Notes: generated from the sequence alone by a model not told the origin. Numbered from the stretch's first letter, positions 46,009 to 55,358 are shown. The stretch is DNA of 64,000 nt from Acidovorax radicis (GCF_020510705.1 NZ_CP075184.1:4860501-4924500); one strand, 5' to 3'. Program-made: numbers and translations.

Positions 46009-46799
46009 GCGCCAGCGCCCTGGTCAGCCTCGCCACCGACGAAGGGAATGGCGTGTTCGATGGTGTCCCAGATGAAGCGACCCGAGGGGCTTTGCTGTTC
46101 TTCGACGATGTGTGCCACCAGGCCCGCAGCGCGCGAGATCACGGCAAAGCCGCGCATCACGCCCGTGGGCACGCCGATCTCGCTGAGCAGCGCGGCCACG
46201 GCGCCCGTGGCGTTGATCGTGATGGGGCGCCCGGCAACGGTATCGACGGCCTTGGCCAAGGTTTCCAGTGCACGGATCTTGTCGCCCTTGAGCTCGGCCT
46301 CGGCGCGGCCCATCTCCAGCAGTTTGTATGCGCGTGGGTCCACGGGCTTGTGCAGGTGGTGGCCAAAGCCAGGCACCGGGTTTTTGAGGCCCTTGTAGTG
46401 GCGCGCAATCTCCAGCGCCTCGGTCTCGGGGTCGGCGGCGGCGCTGATGCGGTCGAGCAGGCGCGAGCAGTTCTCCATGGTGCCGACGAACGAGCTGCCC
46501 ACGGCCAGCAGGCCTGCCGACACGGCGCCCTGCAGGTTTTCGGGTGCGCTCATGTAGATCAGCCGCGTAGCAATGGCGCTGGGCGTGAGGCCGTGCTCCA
46601 TGAGCACGATCAGCACCGCATCGGTGATGCGCAGGTCCACGCCGCGCGGGGTGCGGTTCAGGATTTGCATGAGCATCACTTCAGTGAAGGTCTTCTTGCC
46701 CATCAGGTCTTCGACCAGGTTCGCGTTGCGGTAGTGCAGGCTGGTGAGCGTGTGGGTGCACAGACGGGTGACGGGGGTCTTGGCGGTAGTAGTAGTCAT
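46005..46799 (-). CDS. Citryl-CoA lyase / citrate synthase-like protein
   Basis: 264 residues resembling the C-terminal, citrate-synthase-like domain of citryl-CoA lyase and ATP-citrate lyase. GFGHHLHKPVDPRAYKLLEM matches the citrate synthase GFGHRVYK active-site His region. The segment aligning with the catalytic Asp (NVDG in ATP-citrate lyase) appears as NATG, so the Asp may be missing. I chose the ATG at 46799 (MTTTTAKTPVTRL) because the upstream frame is inside the ligase gene. The start lies inside the 3' end of the AMP-ligase gene (119-bp overlap). The predicted reaction is cleavage or formation of a tertiary hydroxyacyl-CoA; substrate unknown. Confidence 0.8.
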   Translation of the reverse strand: MTTTTAKTPVTRLCTHTLTSLHYRNANLVEDLMGKKTFTEVMLMQILNRTPRGVDLRITDAVLIVLMEHGLTPSAIATRLIYMSAPENLQGAVSAGLLAVGSSFVGTMENCSRLLDRISAAADPETEALEIARHYKGLKNPVPGFGHHLHKPVDPRAYKLLEMGRAEAELKGDKIRALETLAKAVDTVAGRPITINATGAVAALLSEIGVPTGVMRGFAVISRAAGLVAHIVEEQQSPSGRFIWDTIEHAIPFVGGEADQGAGA

Positions 46800-48336
46800 G
46801 GTGATTAGTTCTTTCAGGCGGTGGTGGGGCCAGGGCCGCGAGCGCGGTATCCCGCACTGCGGACTTGAGCACCTTGCCCACAGGCGATCGAGGCAGGCTG
46901 TCGTGAAAATGGATGTGCTTGGGCGTCTGCACGGGGCCCAGGCGTTCGCGCACAAAGGCGATCAGCTCGGCCTCGCTGGCCTGCTCGCCCGACCGCAGTT
47001 GCACGGCGGCCTGCACGGTCTCGCCCCACTTGTCGTCGGGCAGGCCGAACACGGTGCATTCGTGCACCGCAGGGTGCTGGCCCAGCGCGTTTTCAACGTC
47101 CACGGGGTAGACGTTGAAGCCGCCGGTGATCACCATGTCCTTGAGCCGGTCCTTGAGGTAGAGGAACCCGCGCTCGTCGATCAGGCCCCGGTCGCCCGTG
47201 TGCAGCCAGCCGTCCACCAGGGTCTCGGCGGTCTTCTCGGGCAGGCGCCAGTAGCCGGTCATCAGCAGGTCGCCGCGCGCCACCACCTCGCCCACCTCCC
47301 CGGTGGGCAGCAGGCGACCATCGGGCGCCATGATGGCCACGTCGCTGAACCAAGTGGTGCGGCCCACCGATGCCAGGTTGCGCTCGTCCTTGAAATCTTC
47401 GGGGCACAGCACCGTCAAGATCTGCGGAGCCTCGGTCTGGCCGTAGGTGGTTCCCAGCACCGGGCCGAAGAAGTCGCGCACCTGGCGGATCTTGTCGGGC
47501 GGCATGGGTGCGCCGCCGTAGATCAGCCGGCGCAGGCGCGGAAAGTCCGCACGCGATACGCCGGGCAGCGCCATCAGCATGTAGACCAGCGTGGGCGGCA
47601 TGAAGCACACCGTGCCGCCGCGCTCGCGGAAGGCCGTGCGCACCGCCTCGGCGCCCGCACCGGCCAGCACCACGTGGCAGCCACCCTGCGCCAGGATGGG
47701 CAGGATGTACGTGGAGGTGCCGTGCGTGATGGGCGCGGCCACGATGTAGCGTTCGTGCTCGTCAAAGCCCCAGGCGTGGATCTGGTTGGTGATGTTGGCC
47801 ATCCACGCGCGGTAGGGCTGCATCACGCCCTTGGGCGCACCGGTGGTGCCGCCGGTGAACTTGATGGCCTGGGTGGCGTCGCCCGGGAGGTCCAGCTGCG
47901 GGCGCGGTGCGCCGGCGTGCGCTGCAGCCAAGCCGGCCAGCGTGGGGGCGCCATCAGCGGCCTGCACACCGGTCAGCACGCGGGCGCCAGGCGCGCCTTC
48001 AAGCAGGTCGGCGCACGCGGCATCCAACACCAGCATGGTGGGCTCGGTCGCGTCGATGATGCGGCGGATCTCGGGCCGCGTGCTCTTAGGGTTGAGCGGC
48101 ACCCACACCTTGCCGCAGGCCAGCACGGCCAGCAGCGCAGCGATGTGGTCTGCGCTGTTGCCCGCGCAGATGCCCACGCGGCTTTGGGGTGCGGGGTCGA
48201 TGGCGGTGAAGCTCGCCGCGAGCGCGGCCACGCGGGCGGCCAGCGCGTCGTAACGGATGGTGCCCTCGGGCGCGTCGATGGCAATGCGGTCGGGCCAGCG
48301 CTGGGCGGCCCGCCAGAAGAAGTCGATGGGGAACAT
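46681..48336 (-). CDS. AMP-dependent acyl-CoA synthetase with an extended C-terminal tail
   Basis: Acyl-CoA synthetase of the ANL superfamily (551 residues). All core motifs are present: FTGGTTGAPKGVMQPYRA (P-loop), YGQTEAPQI, GDRGLIDERGFLYLKDRLKD with hinge Arg/Lys and MVITGGFNVYPVDVE, and the catalytic Lys in PVGKVLKSAVR. The usual C-terminus would end just after ALAALAPPP; here about 44 residues follow, read out of frame through the ribosome site and first 119 bp of the lyase gene. The ATG at 48336 (MFPIDFFWRAAQRWPDR) matches family starts. It would make a CoA thioester for the lyase. Confidence 0.92.
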   Translation of the reverse strand: MFPIDFFWRAAQRWPDRIAIDAPEGTIRYDALAARVAALAASFTAIDPAPQSRVGICAGNSADHIAALLAVLACGKVWVPLNPKSTRPEIRRIIDATEPTMLVLDAACADLLEGAPGARVLTGVQAADGAPTLAGLAAAHAGAPRPQLDLPGDATQAIKFTGGTTGAPKGVMQPYRAWMANITNQIHAWGFDEHERYIVAAPITHGTSTYILPILAQGGCHVVLAGAGAEAVRTAFRERGGTVCFMPPTLVYMLMALPGVSRADFPRLRRLIYGGAPMPPDKIRQVRDFFGPVLGTTYGQTEAPQILTVLCPEDFKDERNLASVGRTTWFSDVAIMAPDGRLLPTGEVGEVVARGDLLMTGYWRLPEKTAETLVDGWLHTGDRGLIDERGFLYLKDRLKDMVITGGFNVYPVDVENALGQHPAVHECTVFGLPDDKWGETVQAAVQLRSGEQASEAELIAFVRERLGPVQTPKHIHFHDSLPRSPVGKVLKSAVRDTALAALAPPPPERTNHHDYYYRQDPRHPSVHPHAHQPALPQREPGRRPDGQEDLH

Positions 48337-48489
48337 GGAAGGCTGTGGGTTGGTGGTGGAGATGTGAGTCGTCTTGGAGCGGCTAACAAAACTCAGCGAA
48401 GCGGCCCTGGCCAGGCGTTCCGTCGCAAGCAGTACCACCGGTACGACAAGGCGGGACAACGACGCCAGGGGAGCTTTTTTGAGCCGCTC

Positions 48490-49491
48490 TTACTCGGCCG
48501 ATGCGCCCGATTCCTTCACCACTTCGCGCCAGCGCTTGATTTCGGCGGCGGCAAAGCTGCGCATCTTGTCGGGCGTGCCCCCGTCCGGCGTGGCGGCCAG
48601 TTCCTGCAGGCGCGTGCGCACCTCGGGCAGGGCCAGCACCTTGTTCAGGGCGGTGTTGATCTGCTCGACCACGGGGCGCGGCGTGCCGGTGGGGGCCGCC
48701 AGCGCAAACCACGACTGCACGTCGAAGCCCGTGTAGCCAGACTCGGCCAGCGTGGGCACATCCGGCAGCAGGGGCGAGCGCTGGGCGCTGGTGATGGCAA
48801 TGGCGCGCAGCTTGCCTGCCTGCACATGCGGCAGGGCCGAGGGCGTGTTGTCGAACATCGAGTCCACCTGGCCGCCCAGCAGGTCGGTGACGGCGGGCGC
48901 GCTGCCTCGGTAGGGTACGTGCAGCATCTTGAGCTTGGACTGCATCTTGAACATCTCGCCCGAGAGGTGGATGGACGAGCCGCTGCCCGAAGACGCAAAC
49001 GTGATGCCGTCCTTGGACTCCTTGGCGTAGCGCACGTAGTCGGCCAGGTTCTTGATGGGCAGCTTGGGGTTGACCACGAGGATGTTCGGGATCTTGGCGA
49101 TCATGCCGATGGGCTCGAAGTCCTTGACCGGGTCGTAGCCCAGCTTGGGGTACAGCGTGGCGTTGATGGTATTGGCGATGGTGTAGACATACAGCGTGTA
49201 GCCATCGGCCGGCGCACGCGCCACGTTTTCGGCACCCACGTTGCTATTGGCGCCTGCGCGGTTGTCCACCACCACGGGCTGGCCCAGCTGGTCGCCCAGC
49301 TTGACGGCCACCAGGCGCGCAATCACGTCGGTGGCGCCGCCGGCTGCATAGCCCACGACGAGCTTGACGGGCTTGGTGGGCCAGCCGGTGGTCTGGGCAT
49401 GCAAAGGCAGTGCGGCGGTGCAGGCGATAGCGCCGGCCAAGGCCAGAAGGCGTCGGCGCGGCGCGTTGGTGGTAGTGGTGTACGAGGTCAT
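48490..49491 (-). CDS. Bug/TctC-family periplasmic solute receptor, ligase-linked
   Basis: 333 residues. Signal peptide (RRRLLALAGAIACTAALPLH) cleaved near LHAQTTGWP; then WPTKPVKLVVGYAAGGATDV, VVVDNRAGANSNVGAENVAR and HVPYRGSAPAVTDLLGGQVD. It is the promoter-proximal gene of the minus-strand operon Bug-ligase-lyase-SDR, 153 bp before the ligase, and diverges from an IclR regulator. It would bind the compound that the ligase activates. No transporter membrane subunits are nearby. Confidence 0.94.
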   Translation of the reverse strand: MTSYTTTTNAPRRRLLALAGAIACTAALPLHAQTTGWPTKPVKLVVGYAAGGATDVIARLVAVKLGDQLGQPVVVDNRAGANSNVGAENVARAPADGYTLYVYTIANTINATLYPKLGYDPVKDFEPIGMIAKIPNILVVNPKLPIKNLADYVRYAKESKDGITFASSGSGSSIHLSGEMFKMQSKLKMLHVPYRGSAPAVTDLLGGQVDSMFDNTPSALPHVQAGKLRAIAITSAQRSPLLPDVPTLAESGYTGFDVQSWFALAAPTGTPRPVVEQINTALNKVLALPEVRTRLQELAATPDGGTPDKMRSFAAAEIKRWREVVKESGASAE

Positions 49492-49594
49492 GTCTTGTCT
49501 CCTGGGAGTTTCTGAAAATACCGTCTTGGCGCTTCAGCAGCGTGGCTCTGCGGCACACTGCATGCTGGTTGCGTTGACCGACAAATTCTTTCCC

Positions 49595-50422
49595 ATGCCC
49601 TCCCGCTCCGCCAATCTAAACGTTCACCTGCCGGACGTTTTGCCCTGCACTTCACCAGACGGAGAACCTGTGGACGACCCGGGCAGCCGCACGCTGCGAC
49701 GTGGCCTGCAGGTGCTGGACGCCGTGCTGGCCAGCGGGCGCGATGGTTTGCGCGTGATCGACCTGTGCCGCGCGACGGGGCTGGAACGCGCCACTGTCTA
49801 CCGGCTGCTGGCCACGCTGCTGGACAGCGGCTACGTGGCCCAGCGCGGTCGCTTTCGCTATGTGGCCGGGCCCCGGCTGGCGGCGATAGCCACACCCGCT
49901 GGCCTGCCAAACATGGCCGTGCGCCTGGCACCCGTGCTCGAGCGCGTGAGCCGCGCCTGTGGCGATGCGGCCTTTGCCATCGTGCGCGAAGGGCCCACGT
50001 CGCATTGCATTGCGCGCCATGTGGGCACGCACCCGGTGCAGATCCTCGTGATCCAGGTGGGCACGCGCCAGCCGCTGGGCGTGGGCGCCGCCGGCCTGGC
50101 CCTGCTGGCCGCGCTGCCTGACTCCGAGATGCAGACCTGCATCGCCGCCAACGCCAAAGAGCTGCCAAGCTACGGCGGCATGACCCCCGAGCGCCTGGAA
50201 ATCCTGGTCCGTGCCACGCGCGAGCGCGGCTGGTCGGTGGTGGGCAATCACGCCACCCAGGGCGTGCTGGCCGCAGGCATGGCCGTGCGCAATGCCGAGG
50301 GCGCGCCCGTGGCCGCCATCAGCGTCGCCTCGACCCTGGACCGCATGCCCCGCGAGCGCCAGCAGCTGATTGCGCGCTGGATGCGCGAGGCGCTGGCCGC
50401 ACTGCTGCCGGGCGGGGTGTGA
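49595..50422 (+). CDS. IclR-family transcriptional regulator
   Basis: 275 residues. N-terminal winged helix (LRRGLQVLDAVLASGRDGLR, LCRATGLERATVYRLLATLL) and a C-terminal GAF-like effector domain (VGTRQPLGVGAAGLALLAAL, RERGWSVVGNHATQGVLAAG). It diverges from the Bug/ligase/lyase/SDR operon across about 100 bp and most likely controls it. The ATG at 49595 is the last start before the domain; the frame is open much further upstream but overlaps the divergent gene, and ATG 49562 is an alternative. Confidence 0.92.
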   Translation: MPSRSANLNVHLPDVLPCTSPDGEPVDDPGSRTLRRGLQVLDAVLASGRDGLRVIDLCRATGLERATVYRLLATLLDSGYVAQRGRFRYVAGPRLAAIATPAGLPNMAVRLAPVLERVSRACGDAAFAIVREGPTSHCIARHVGTHPVQILVIQVGTRQPLGVGAAGLALLAALPDSEMQTCIAANAKELPSYGGMTPERLEILVRATRERGWSVVGNHATQGVLAAGMAVRNAEGAPVAAISVASTLDRMPRERQQLIARWMREALAALLPGGV

Positions 50423-50488
50423 GAACATCTCCCACCCATCACATGCCGTGATGGCTGTGGCCCCCTGCAAGGCCCGAAGGATTCGCCG

Positions 50489-51469
50489 ATGGAACTGAGA
50501 CAGCTGCGCTATTTTGTGCGCGTCGTGGAGCGTGGCTCCATGAGCCGCGCCGCGCTCGACCTGGATGTGGTGCAGTCCGCGCTGAGCCAGCAGATCACCC
50601 GGCTTGAAGGCGAACTGGCCACGCGGCTGCTGCACCGCACGCCGCGCGGCGTAGCGCCCACCGAGGCCGGTGTGGCCTTCTTCCGCGAAGCGCAGCTCAC
50701 CTTGCGCCATGCCGAGCAGGCCGTGCGCGCGGCGCAGCAGGCGCGGCTGTCGGGCACCGTCACCGTGGGCCTGGCGCCCACCACCTCGGGTGTGCTGGGC
50801 CTGCCCCTCATGCAGGCCATGCGCAGCCGCTACCCCGACGTGCGGCTGCACATGGTCGAGAGCATGTCGGGCCACCTCACCGACATGCTCCATGCCCGCC
50901 AGCTCGACCTGGCCGTGCTGTTCGACACCCGGCTGCACCAGGCCCAGCGCGCAGGGGCCGGGCGGCGCTGGCAGATGCAGCCGCTGCTGGAGGAAGACCT
51001 GTTCCTGATCTGCGCGCGCGGTGGCCCGGGTGCGCGCCGCCTGCCCGAGACCATCACCGTGGCCGAGCTCGGGGACGAGCCGCTGATCCTGCCCACGGGC
51101 CCGCACGGCCTGCGCAGCACGCTGGACACCGCCTTCGCACGCGACCGCGTGGCCCCGCGCGTGGTGCTGGAGGTGGATTCCCTGGCCATGGTGATGGCGG
51201 CGGTGGATGCGGGCCTGGGATCGACGCTGCAGCCCTGGGCGGCCATGGGCCGCTACCCCGATGCGGCCCAGCGCTTTCAGTGCGCGCGCCTGACCGATGC
51301 ACCCGCGCGCCGCGTGAACCTGCTGTGCAGCCTGTCAGAAGATGAGCTCTCGCCCGCCGCACTGGCCGCGCGCGTGGTGGTGGCCGACTGCGTGCGCAGC
51401 TTGGTCGCAGCGGGGCAGTGGTTCGGCACCAAGCTCATCGAGGGGGCAAACAACCATCTCGATTCGTGA
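50489..51469 (+). CDS. LysR-family regulator of the tricarballylate genes (TcuR-like position)
   Basis: 326 residues. N-terminal helix-turn-helix (MELRQLRYFVRVVERGSMSR, LDVVQSALSQQITRLEGELA) and effector domain. ATG preceded by AAGGA. It lies directly before tcuA and tcuB in the same direction, with a 178-bp gap, like TcuR in Salmonella, where TcuR activates tcuABC in the presence of tricarballylate. Position, not sequence, is the main reason for that comparison. Confidence 0.9.
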   Translation: MELRQLRYFVRVVERGSMSRAALDLDVVQSALSQQITRLEGELATRLLHRTPRGVAPTEAGVAFFREAQLTLRHAEQAVRAAQQARLSGTVTVGLAPTTSGVLGLPLMQAMRSRYPDVRLHMVESMSGHLTDMLHARQLDLAVLFDTRLHQAQRAGAGRRWQMQPLLEEDLFLICARGGPGARRLPETITVAELGDEPLILPTGPHGLRSTLDTAFARDRVAPRVVLEVDSLAMVMAAVDAGLGSTLQPWAAMGRYPDAAQRFQCARLTDAPARRVNLLCSLSEDELSPAALAARVVVADCVRSLVAAGQWFGTKLIEGANNHLDS

Positions 51470-51647
51470 TACCTGCATGAACTGAACCGGCTGCACCGCC
51501 GGCCCGCAGCTCCCTACAGTCGCCATAACCCCGAACGAACGAAGCGGCGACCACGCCAGGAGACAAAACCATGGGCCTCACCCACCGGCCAACCCACCGC
51601 ACCCGCGCGCGCCACAGCGCCTGCCACCCGGCCCGAGGCACCCAGCC

Positions 51648-53111
51648 ATGAGCGTGGACGTTTTGGTGATTGGCGGCGGCAACGCCGCCCTGTGCGCCGC
51701 GCTGATGGCCCGCGAGGCGGGGGCCAGCGTGCTGCTGCTTGAATCGGCTCCGCGCGCCTGGCGCGGCGGCAACTCGGCCCACACGCGCAACCTGCGCTGC
51801 ATGCACGACGCGCCGCAGGACGTGCTGGTCGGCGCCTACCCCGAAGAGGAATTCTGGCAGGACCTGCTCAAGGTGACGGGTGGCCTGACCAACGAACACC
51901 TCGCGCGCCTGGTCATCCGTGCCTCGTCAGACTGCCGCGACTGGATGCGCCGCCATGGCGTGCACTTCCAGCCCGCGCTGGCCGGCACGCTGCATGTGGC
52001 CCGCACCAACGCCTTTTTCATGGGCGGCGGCAAGGCGCTGGTGAATGCGTATTTCCGCAGCGCCGAAGCGCTGGGTGTTGAGGTGCGCTACGAATCGCCG
52101 GTGGACCGTATCGAGATCGACAACGGCCGCTTCGTTGCCGCGCATTGCACCGTGAACGGCAAGCCAGAGCGCATCACCGCCAAGGCCTGTGTGCTGGCCG
52201 CCGGTGGTTTTGAATCCAACCGCGAGTGGCTGCGCGAGGCCTGGGGCCAAAACGAGCGCGGCGAGTGGCCGTCGGACAACTTCCTGATCCGTGGCACGGC
52301 GTACAACAAGGGCGTGCTGCTGCGGCATCTGCTTGAAGACCACGGCGCCGATCGCATTGGCGACCCCACGCAGGCGCACATGGTGGCCATCGACGCGCGC
52401 GCGCCGCTGTACGACGGCGGCATCTGCACACGCATCGACTGCGTGTCGCTGGGCGTGGTGGTCAACCGCGAGGGCGAGCGCTTTTATGACGAGGGCGAAG
52501 ACTTCTGGCCCAAACGCTACGCCATCTGGGGGCGCCTGGTGGCGCAGCAGCCCGGGCAGATCGGCTATTCGATCATCGACAGCAAGGCCATTGGCCGCTT
52601 CATGCCGCCAGTGTTTCCGGGCGTCAAGGCCGGCAGCCTGCCCGAGCTGGCGCAAAAACTCGGCCTCGATGTGGATACTTTCATGCGCACGCTCGATGCC
52701 TACAACGCCGCCTGCCGCGTGGGCACCTTCGACCACACGGCCATGGACGACTGCCACACCGAAGGCATCACACCGGCCAAGACACACTGGGCGCGGCCCA
52801 TCGACACGGGCCCTTACTACGGCTACGCCCTCAAGCCCGGCGTGACCTTCACCTACCTGGGCCTGCACACCGACGACACGGCCGCCGTGCGCTTTAACAA
52901 CCAGCCCAGCGACAACCTGTTCGTGGCGGGCGAAATGATGGCCGGCAATGTGCTGGGCAAGGGCTACACGGCGGGCGTGGGCATGAGCATCGGCACGGCG
53001 TTTGGCCGGATCGCCGGCACCCAAGCCGCTTTGGCATCAAAACGGCCTCCAGCGCTTATGCAGAAAGCGCCAATAGCTACAAAACAAGGAGCAAACCATG
53101 CAGTCGCTTGA
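51648..53111 (+). CDS. tcuA: FAD-dependent tricarballylate dehydrogenase TcuA
   Basis: 487-residue flavoprotein that oxidises tricarballylate to cis-aconitate and passes electrons to TcuB. N-terminal FAD-binding motif [20 protein letters not shown], then [37 protein letters not shown] and the C-terminal [20 protein letters not shown], as in the succinate dehydrogenase/fumarate reductase flavoprotein fold. The tail after GTQAALA, about 25 residues ([17 protein letters not shown] and onward), is encoded by palindromic repeat copy 9 and overlaps the tcuB start by 14 bp. The homologue I recall is about 467 residues. Confidence 0.94.
   Translation: MSVDVLVIGGGNAALCAALMAREAGASVLLLESAPRAWRGGNSAHTRNLRCMHDAPQDVLVGAYPEEEFWQDLLKVTGGLTNEHLARLVIRASSDCRDWMRRHGVHFQPALAGTLHVARTNAFFMGGGKALVNAYFRSAEALGVEVRYESPVDRIEIDNGRFVAAHCTVNGKPERITAKACVLAAGGFESNREWLREAWGQNERGEWPSDNFLIRGTAYNKGVLLRHLLEDHGADRIGDPTQAHMVAIDARAPLYDGGICTRIDCVSLGVVVNREGERFYDEGEDFWPKRYAIWGRLVAQQPGQIGYSIIDSKAIGRFMPPVFPGVKAGSLPELAQKLGLDVDTFMRTLDAYNAACRVGTFDHTAMDDCHTEGITPAKTHWARPIDTGPYYGYALKPGVTFTYLGLHTDDTAAVRFNNQPSDNLFVAGEMMAGNVLGKGYTAGVGMSIGTAFGRIAGTQAALASKRPPALMQKAPIATKQGANHAVA
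53033..53084 (-). repeat. Dispersed palindromic element, copy 9 (3' end of tcuA, abutting the tcuB ribosome site)
   Basis: Minus-strand reading: GTTTTGTAGCTATTGGCGCT, TTCTGCATAAGCGCTGGAGG, CCGTTTTGATG. It encodes residues about 463-479 of TcuA. The tcuB ribosome site AAGGAGC follows at once. Confidence 0.7.
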
Positions 53112-54279
53112 AGCCCTGACGCGCGACGCCCGGGCGCTGGCGAACGGCAACGTGGTGCCCATTGCGCCCCTCACCGGTGCCGAAACCGAGGTGGCCCGCC
53201 AGCTGCAGATCTGCAACGCCTGCCGCTACTGCGAAGGCTTTTGCGCCGTGTTCCCGGCCATGACGCGGCGGCTGGAGTTTGGCAAGGCCGACATCCACTT
53301 TCTGGCCAACCTGTGCCACAACTGCGGTGCCTGCCTGCACGCCTGCCAGTACGCGCCGCCGCATGAATTTGCCGTGAACGTGCCGCAGGCCATGGCGCAG
53401 GTACGCGGCCAGACCTATGTGGACTACGCCTGGCCTCCCGCGCTGGGCCAGCTGTACCAGCGCCAGGGGCTCACGCTGTCACTGGCGCTGGCTGCGGGCC
53501 TTGCGCTGTTCCTGGCCTTGGCCGTGGCATTGAAAGGCACGTTATGGAGCGCGCCGGGCGGCAACTTCTACGGCATCTTCCCGCACAACCTGCTGGTGGG
53601 CCTGTTCGCCCCGGTGTTCCTGTTCGTGGTGTTTGCGCTGGGCATGGGCGTGCGCCGCTTCTGGCGCGATATCACGCCCGCCACCAGCGGCGCGCCGCTG
53701 TCCTCGCCCGCCGCTGCCGAGGCCACGGATGCGGTGCTGCGGCTCAAATACCTGGATGGGGGCCATGGCGACGGCTGCCATAACGAGGATGATGCCTACA
53801 CCCTCTCGCGCCGGCGCTTTCACCACCTCACGTTCTACGGCTTCATGCTGTGTTTTGCGGCCACCAGCGTGGCCACGCTCTACCACTACCTGCTGGGCCA
53901 GCCCGCGCCCTACGAGCTACCCAGCCTGCCCAAGCTGCTGGGCGTGGCCGGCGGCGTGAGCCTGGCGCTGGGCACGGCGGGCCTGTGGCGGCTGAACCTG
54001 CGCCGCCACCCGCTGCACGGCGACGCCGCACAAAAGCCCATGGACCGCGGCTTCATCGCCCTGCTGTTCCTCACCGCCACCAGCGGTCTGGCATTGTGGG
54101 TCGGCCGTGGCACCCCCGCCCTGGCGCTGCTGCTGTGCCTGCACCTGGGCGCGGTGATGGCGCTGTTTGCCACCATGCCCTACGGCAAGTTCGGGCACGG
54201 CATTTTCCGCACGGCATCGCTGTTGCGCCATGCGGTGGAAAAGCGCCAGCCCAACCCCATCGGCCTGGGTGCCGACTGA
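53098..54279 (+). CDS. tcuB: Tricarballylate utilization Fe-S/heme protein TcuB
   Basis: 393-residue membrane protein that takes electrons from FADH2 of TcuA to the quinone pool. Two ferredoxin-type clusters at the N-terminus: [17 protein letters not shown] (residues about 40-56) and [13 protein letters not shown] (79-91). Six membrane helices follow from about residue 125 ([20 protein letters not shown]), with His residues that could hold heme b. ATG preceded by AAGGAGC. Overlaps tcuA by 14 bp, so translation is coupled. Confidence 0.94.
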   Translation: MQSLEALTRDARALANGNVVPIAPLTGAETEVARQLQICNACRYCEGFCAVFPAMTRRLEFGKADIHFLANLCHNCGACLHACQYAPPHEFAVNVPQAMAQVRGQTYVDYAWPPALGQLYQRQGLTLSLALAAGLALFLALAVALKGTLWSAPGGNFYGIFPHNLLVGLFAPVFLFVVFALGMGVRRFWRDITPATSGAPLSSPAAAEATDAVLRLKYLDGGHGDGCHNEDDAYTLSRRRFHHLTFYGFMLCFAATSVATLYHYLLGQPAPYELPSLPKLLGVAGGVSLALGTAGLWRLNLRRHPLHGDAAQKPMDRGFIALLFLTATSGLALWVGRGTPALALLLCLHLGAVMALFATMPYGKFGHGIFRTASLLRHAVEKRQPNPIGLGAD

Positions 54280-54316
54280 ATTCTCATAACAACCATTCAC
54301 CCGAAGGAGACCCTCG

Positions 54317-55294
54317 ATGAACAAACGACAATTGCTGCGCGCCACCGCGCTTGCCACCGCTGCGCTGGTGCTGGGCGGTGCCGCCCAGGCCCAGGAATTT
54401 CCACCCAAGAAGCCCGTCACGCTGGTGGTGGGCTTCGCGGCCGGTGGTGCCGCCGACGCGGCTGCGCGCCTGATCGCAAAGAAGCTCTCCGAGAATATCG
54501 GCCAGACGGTGGTGGTGGACAACAAAGGCGGCGCGGGCGGCAACATCGCCCACCAGTTCGTGGCCAATGCCACGCCGGACGGCTCGGTGCTGCTGTTTGG
54601 ATCGGTCGGCCCGCTGACCATCGCACCGCACCTGATGAAGTTGAGCTACGACCCGTTCAAGGATCTGGCACCCATCTCGGGCGGCGTGTACTTTCCCAAC
54701 GTACTGGTGGTGCACAAGGGCCTGGGCGTGAAAACGCTCGCAGAGTTTGTGCAGCTTTCCAAGAAGAAGCCCGGCAGCGTGGACTTTGCCTCCACCGGTG
54801 CGGGGTCGGCCTCGCACCTGGCGGGCGAGCTGTTCAACCAGCGGGCGGGCGTTGACATGGTGCATGTGCCCTACAAAGGCGGCGCGCCCGCACTGCAAGA
54901 TCTGTTGGGTGAGCGCATCGCCTCGTACTTCGCCGCCCCACCCACGGCCATGCCGCATGTGGAGTCGGGCAAGCTGATCCCGCTGGCCACCACGGGCCTG
55001 ACGCGCCCGGCCTACCTGCCCAACATCCCCACGGTGGCCGAGTCGGGCTTTCCCGGTTTCGAGGCCTTGAACTGGTATGGCTTCGTGGCGCCCGGCAAGA
55101 CACCCGTGCCGATGCTGGACCGCTGGAACAAGGAAATCGTGAAGGCGCTGAACGATCCGGGCGTCAAGGATGTCTTGAACAAACACGGCCTCACGCCCCA
55201 ACCCACCACACGCGCCGAATTCGCTGCCTTCATGAAGAAGGAGTCGACCCAGTGGGCGGCCATCATCAAGGAGCGCAAGCTGACGGCGGATTGA
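54317..55294 (+). CDS. Bug/TctC-family periplasmic solute receptor, tcu-linked
   Basis: 325 residues. Signal peptide (RQLLRATALATAALVLGGAA) cleaved near AQAQEFPPKKP; then KKPVTLVVGFAAGGAADAAA, VVVDNKGGAGGNIAHQFVAN and MVHVPYKGGAPALQDLLGER. ATG with GAAGGAGA upstream. It follows tcuB by 37 bp in the place where enteric tcu operons have the MFS transporter TcuC, so it probably delivers tricarballylate or another tricarboxylate. Membrane subunits TctA/TctB are absent here. Confidence 0.94.
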   Translation: MNKRQLLRATALATAALVLGGAAQAQEFPPKKPVTLVVGFAAGGAADAAARLIAKKLSENIGQTVVVDNKGGAGGNIAHQFVANATPDGSVLLFGSVGPLTIAPHLMKLSYDPFKDLAPISGGVYFPNVLVVHKGLGVKTLAEFVQLSKKKPGSVDFASTGAGSASHLAGELFNQRAGVDMVHVPYKGGAPALQDLLGERIASYFAAPPTAMPHVESGKLIPLATTGLTRPAYLPNIPTVAESGFPGFEALNWYGFVAPGKTPVPMLDRWNKEIVKALNDPGVKDVLNKHGLTPQPTTRAEFAAFMKKESTQWAAIIKERKLTAD

Positions 55295-55302
55295 ACCCGC
55301 AT

Positions 55303-55333
55303 GCATTCGGCGCGCGCCCATGGCGCCGAATGC
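55303..55333. terminator. Inverted repeat in the tcu/Nudix convergent gap
   Basis: GCATTCGGCGC (55303-55313) and GCGCCGAATGC (55323-55333), a perfect 11-bp stem with a nine-base loop. No T run on either side, so termination may be factor-dependent or bidirectional. Confidence 0.6.
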
Positions 55334-55358
55334 GTTGGCTTAGAACGTGTCCACGATC

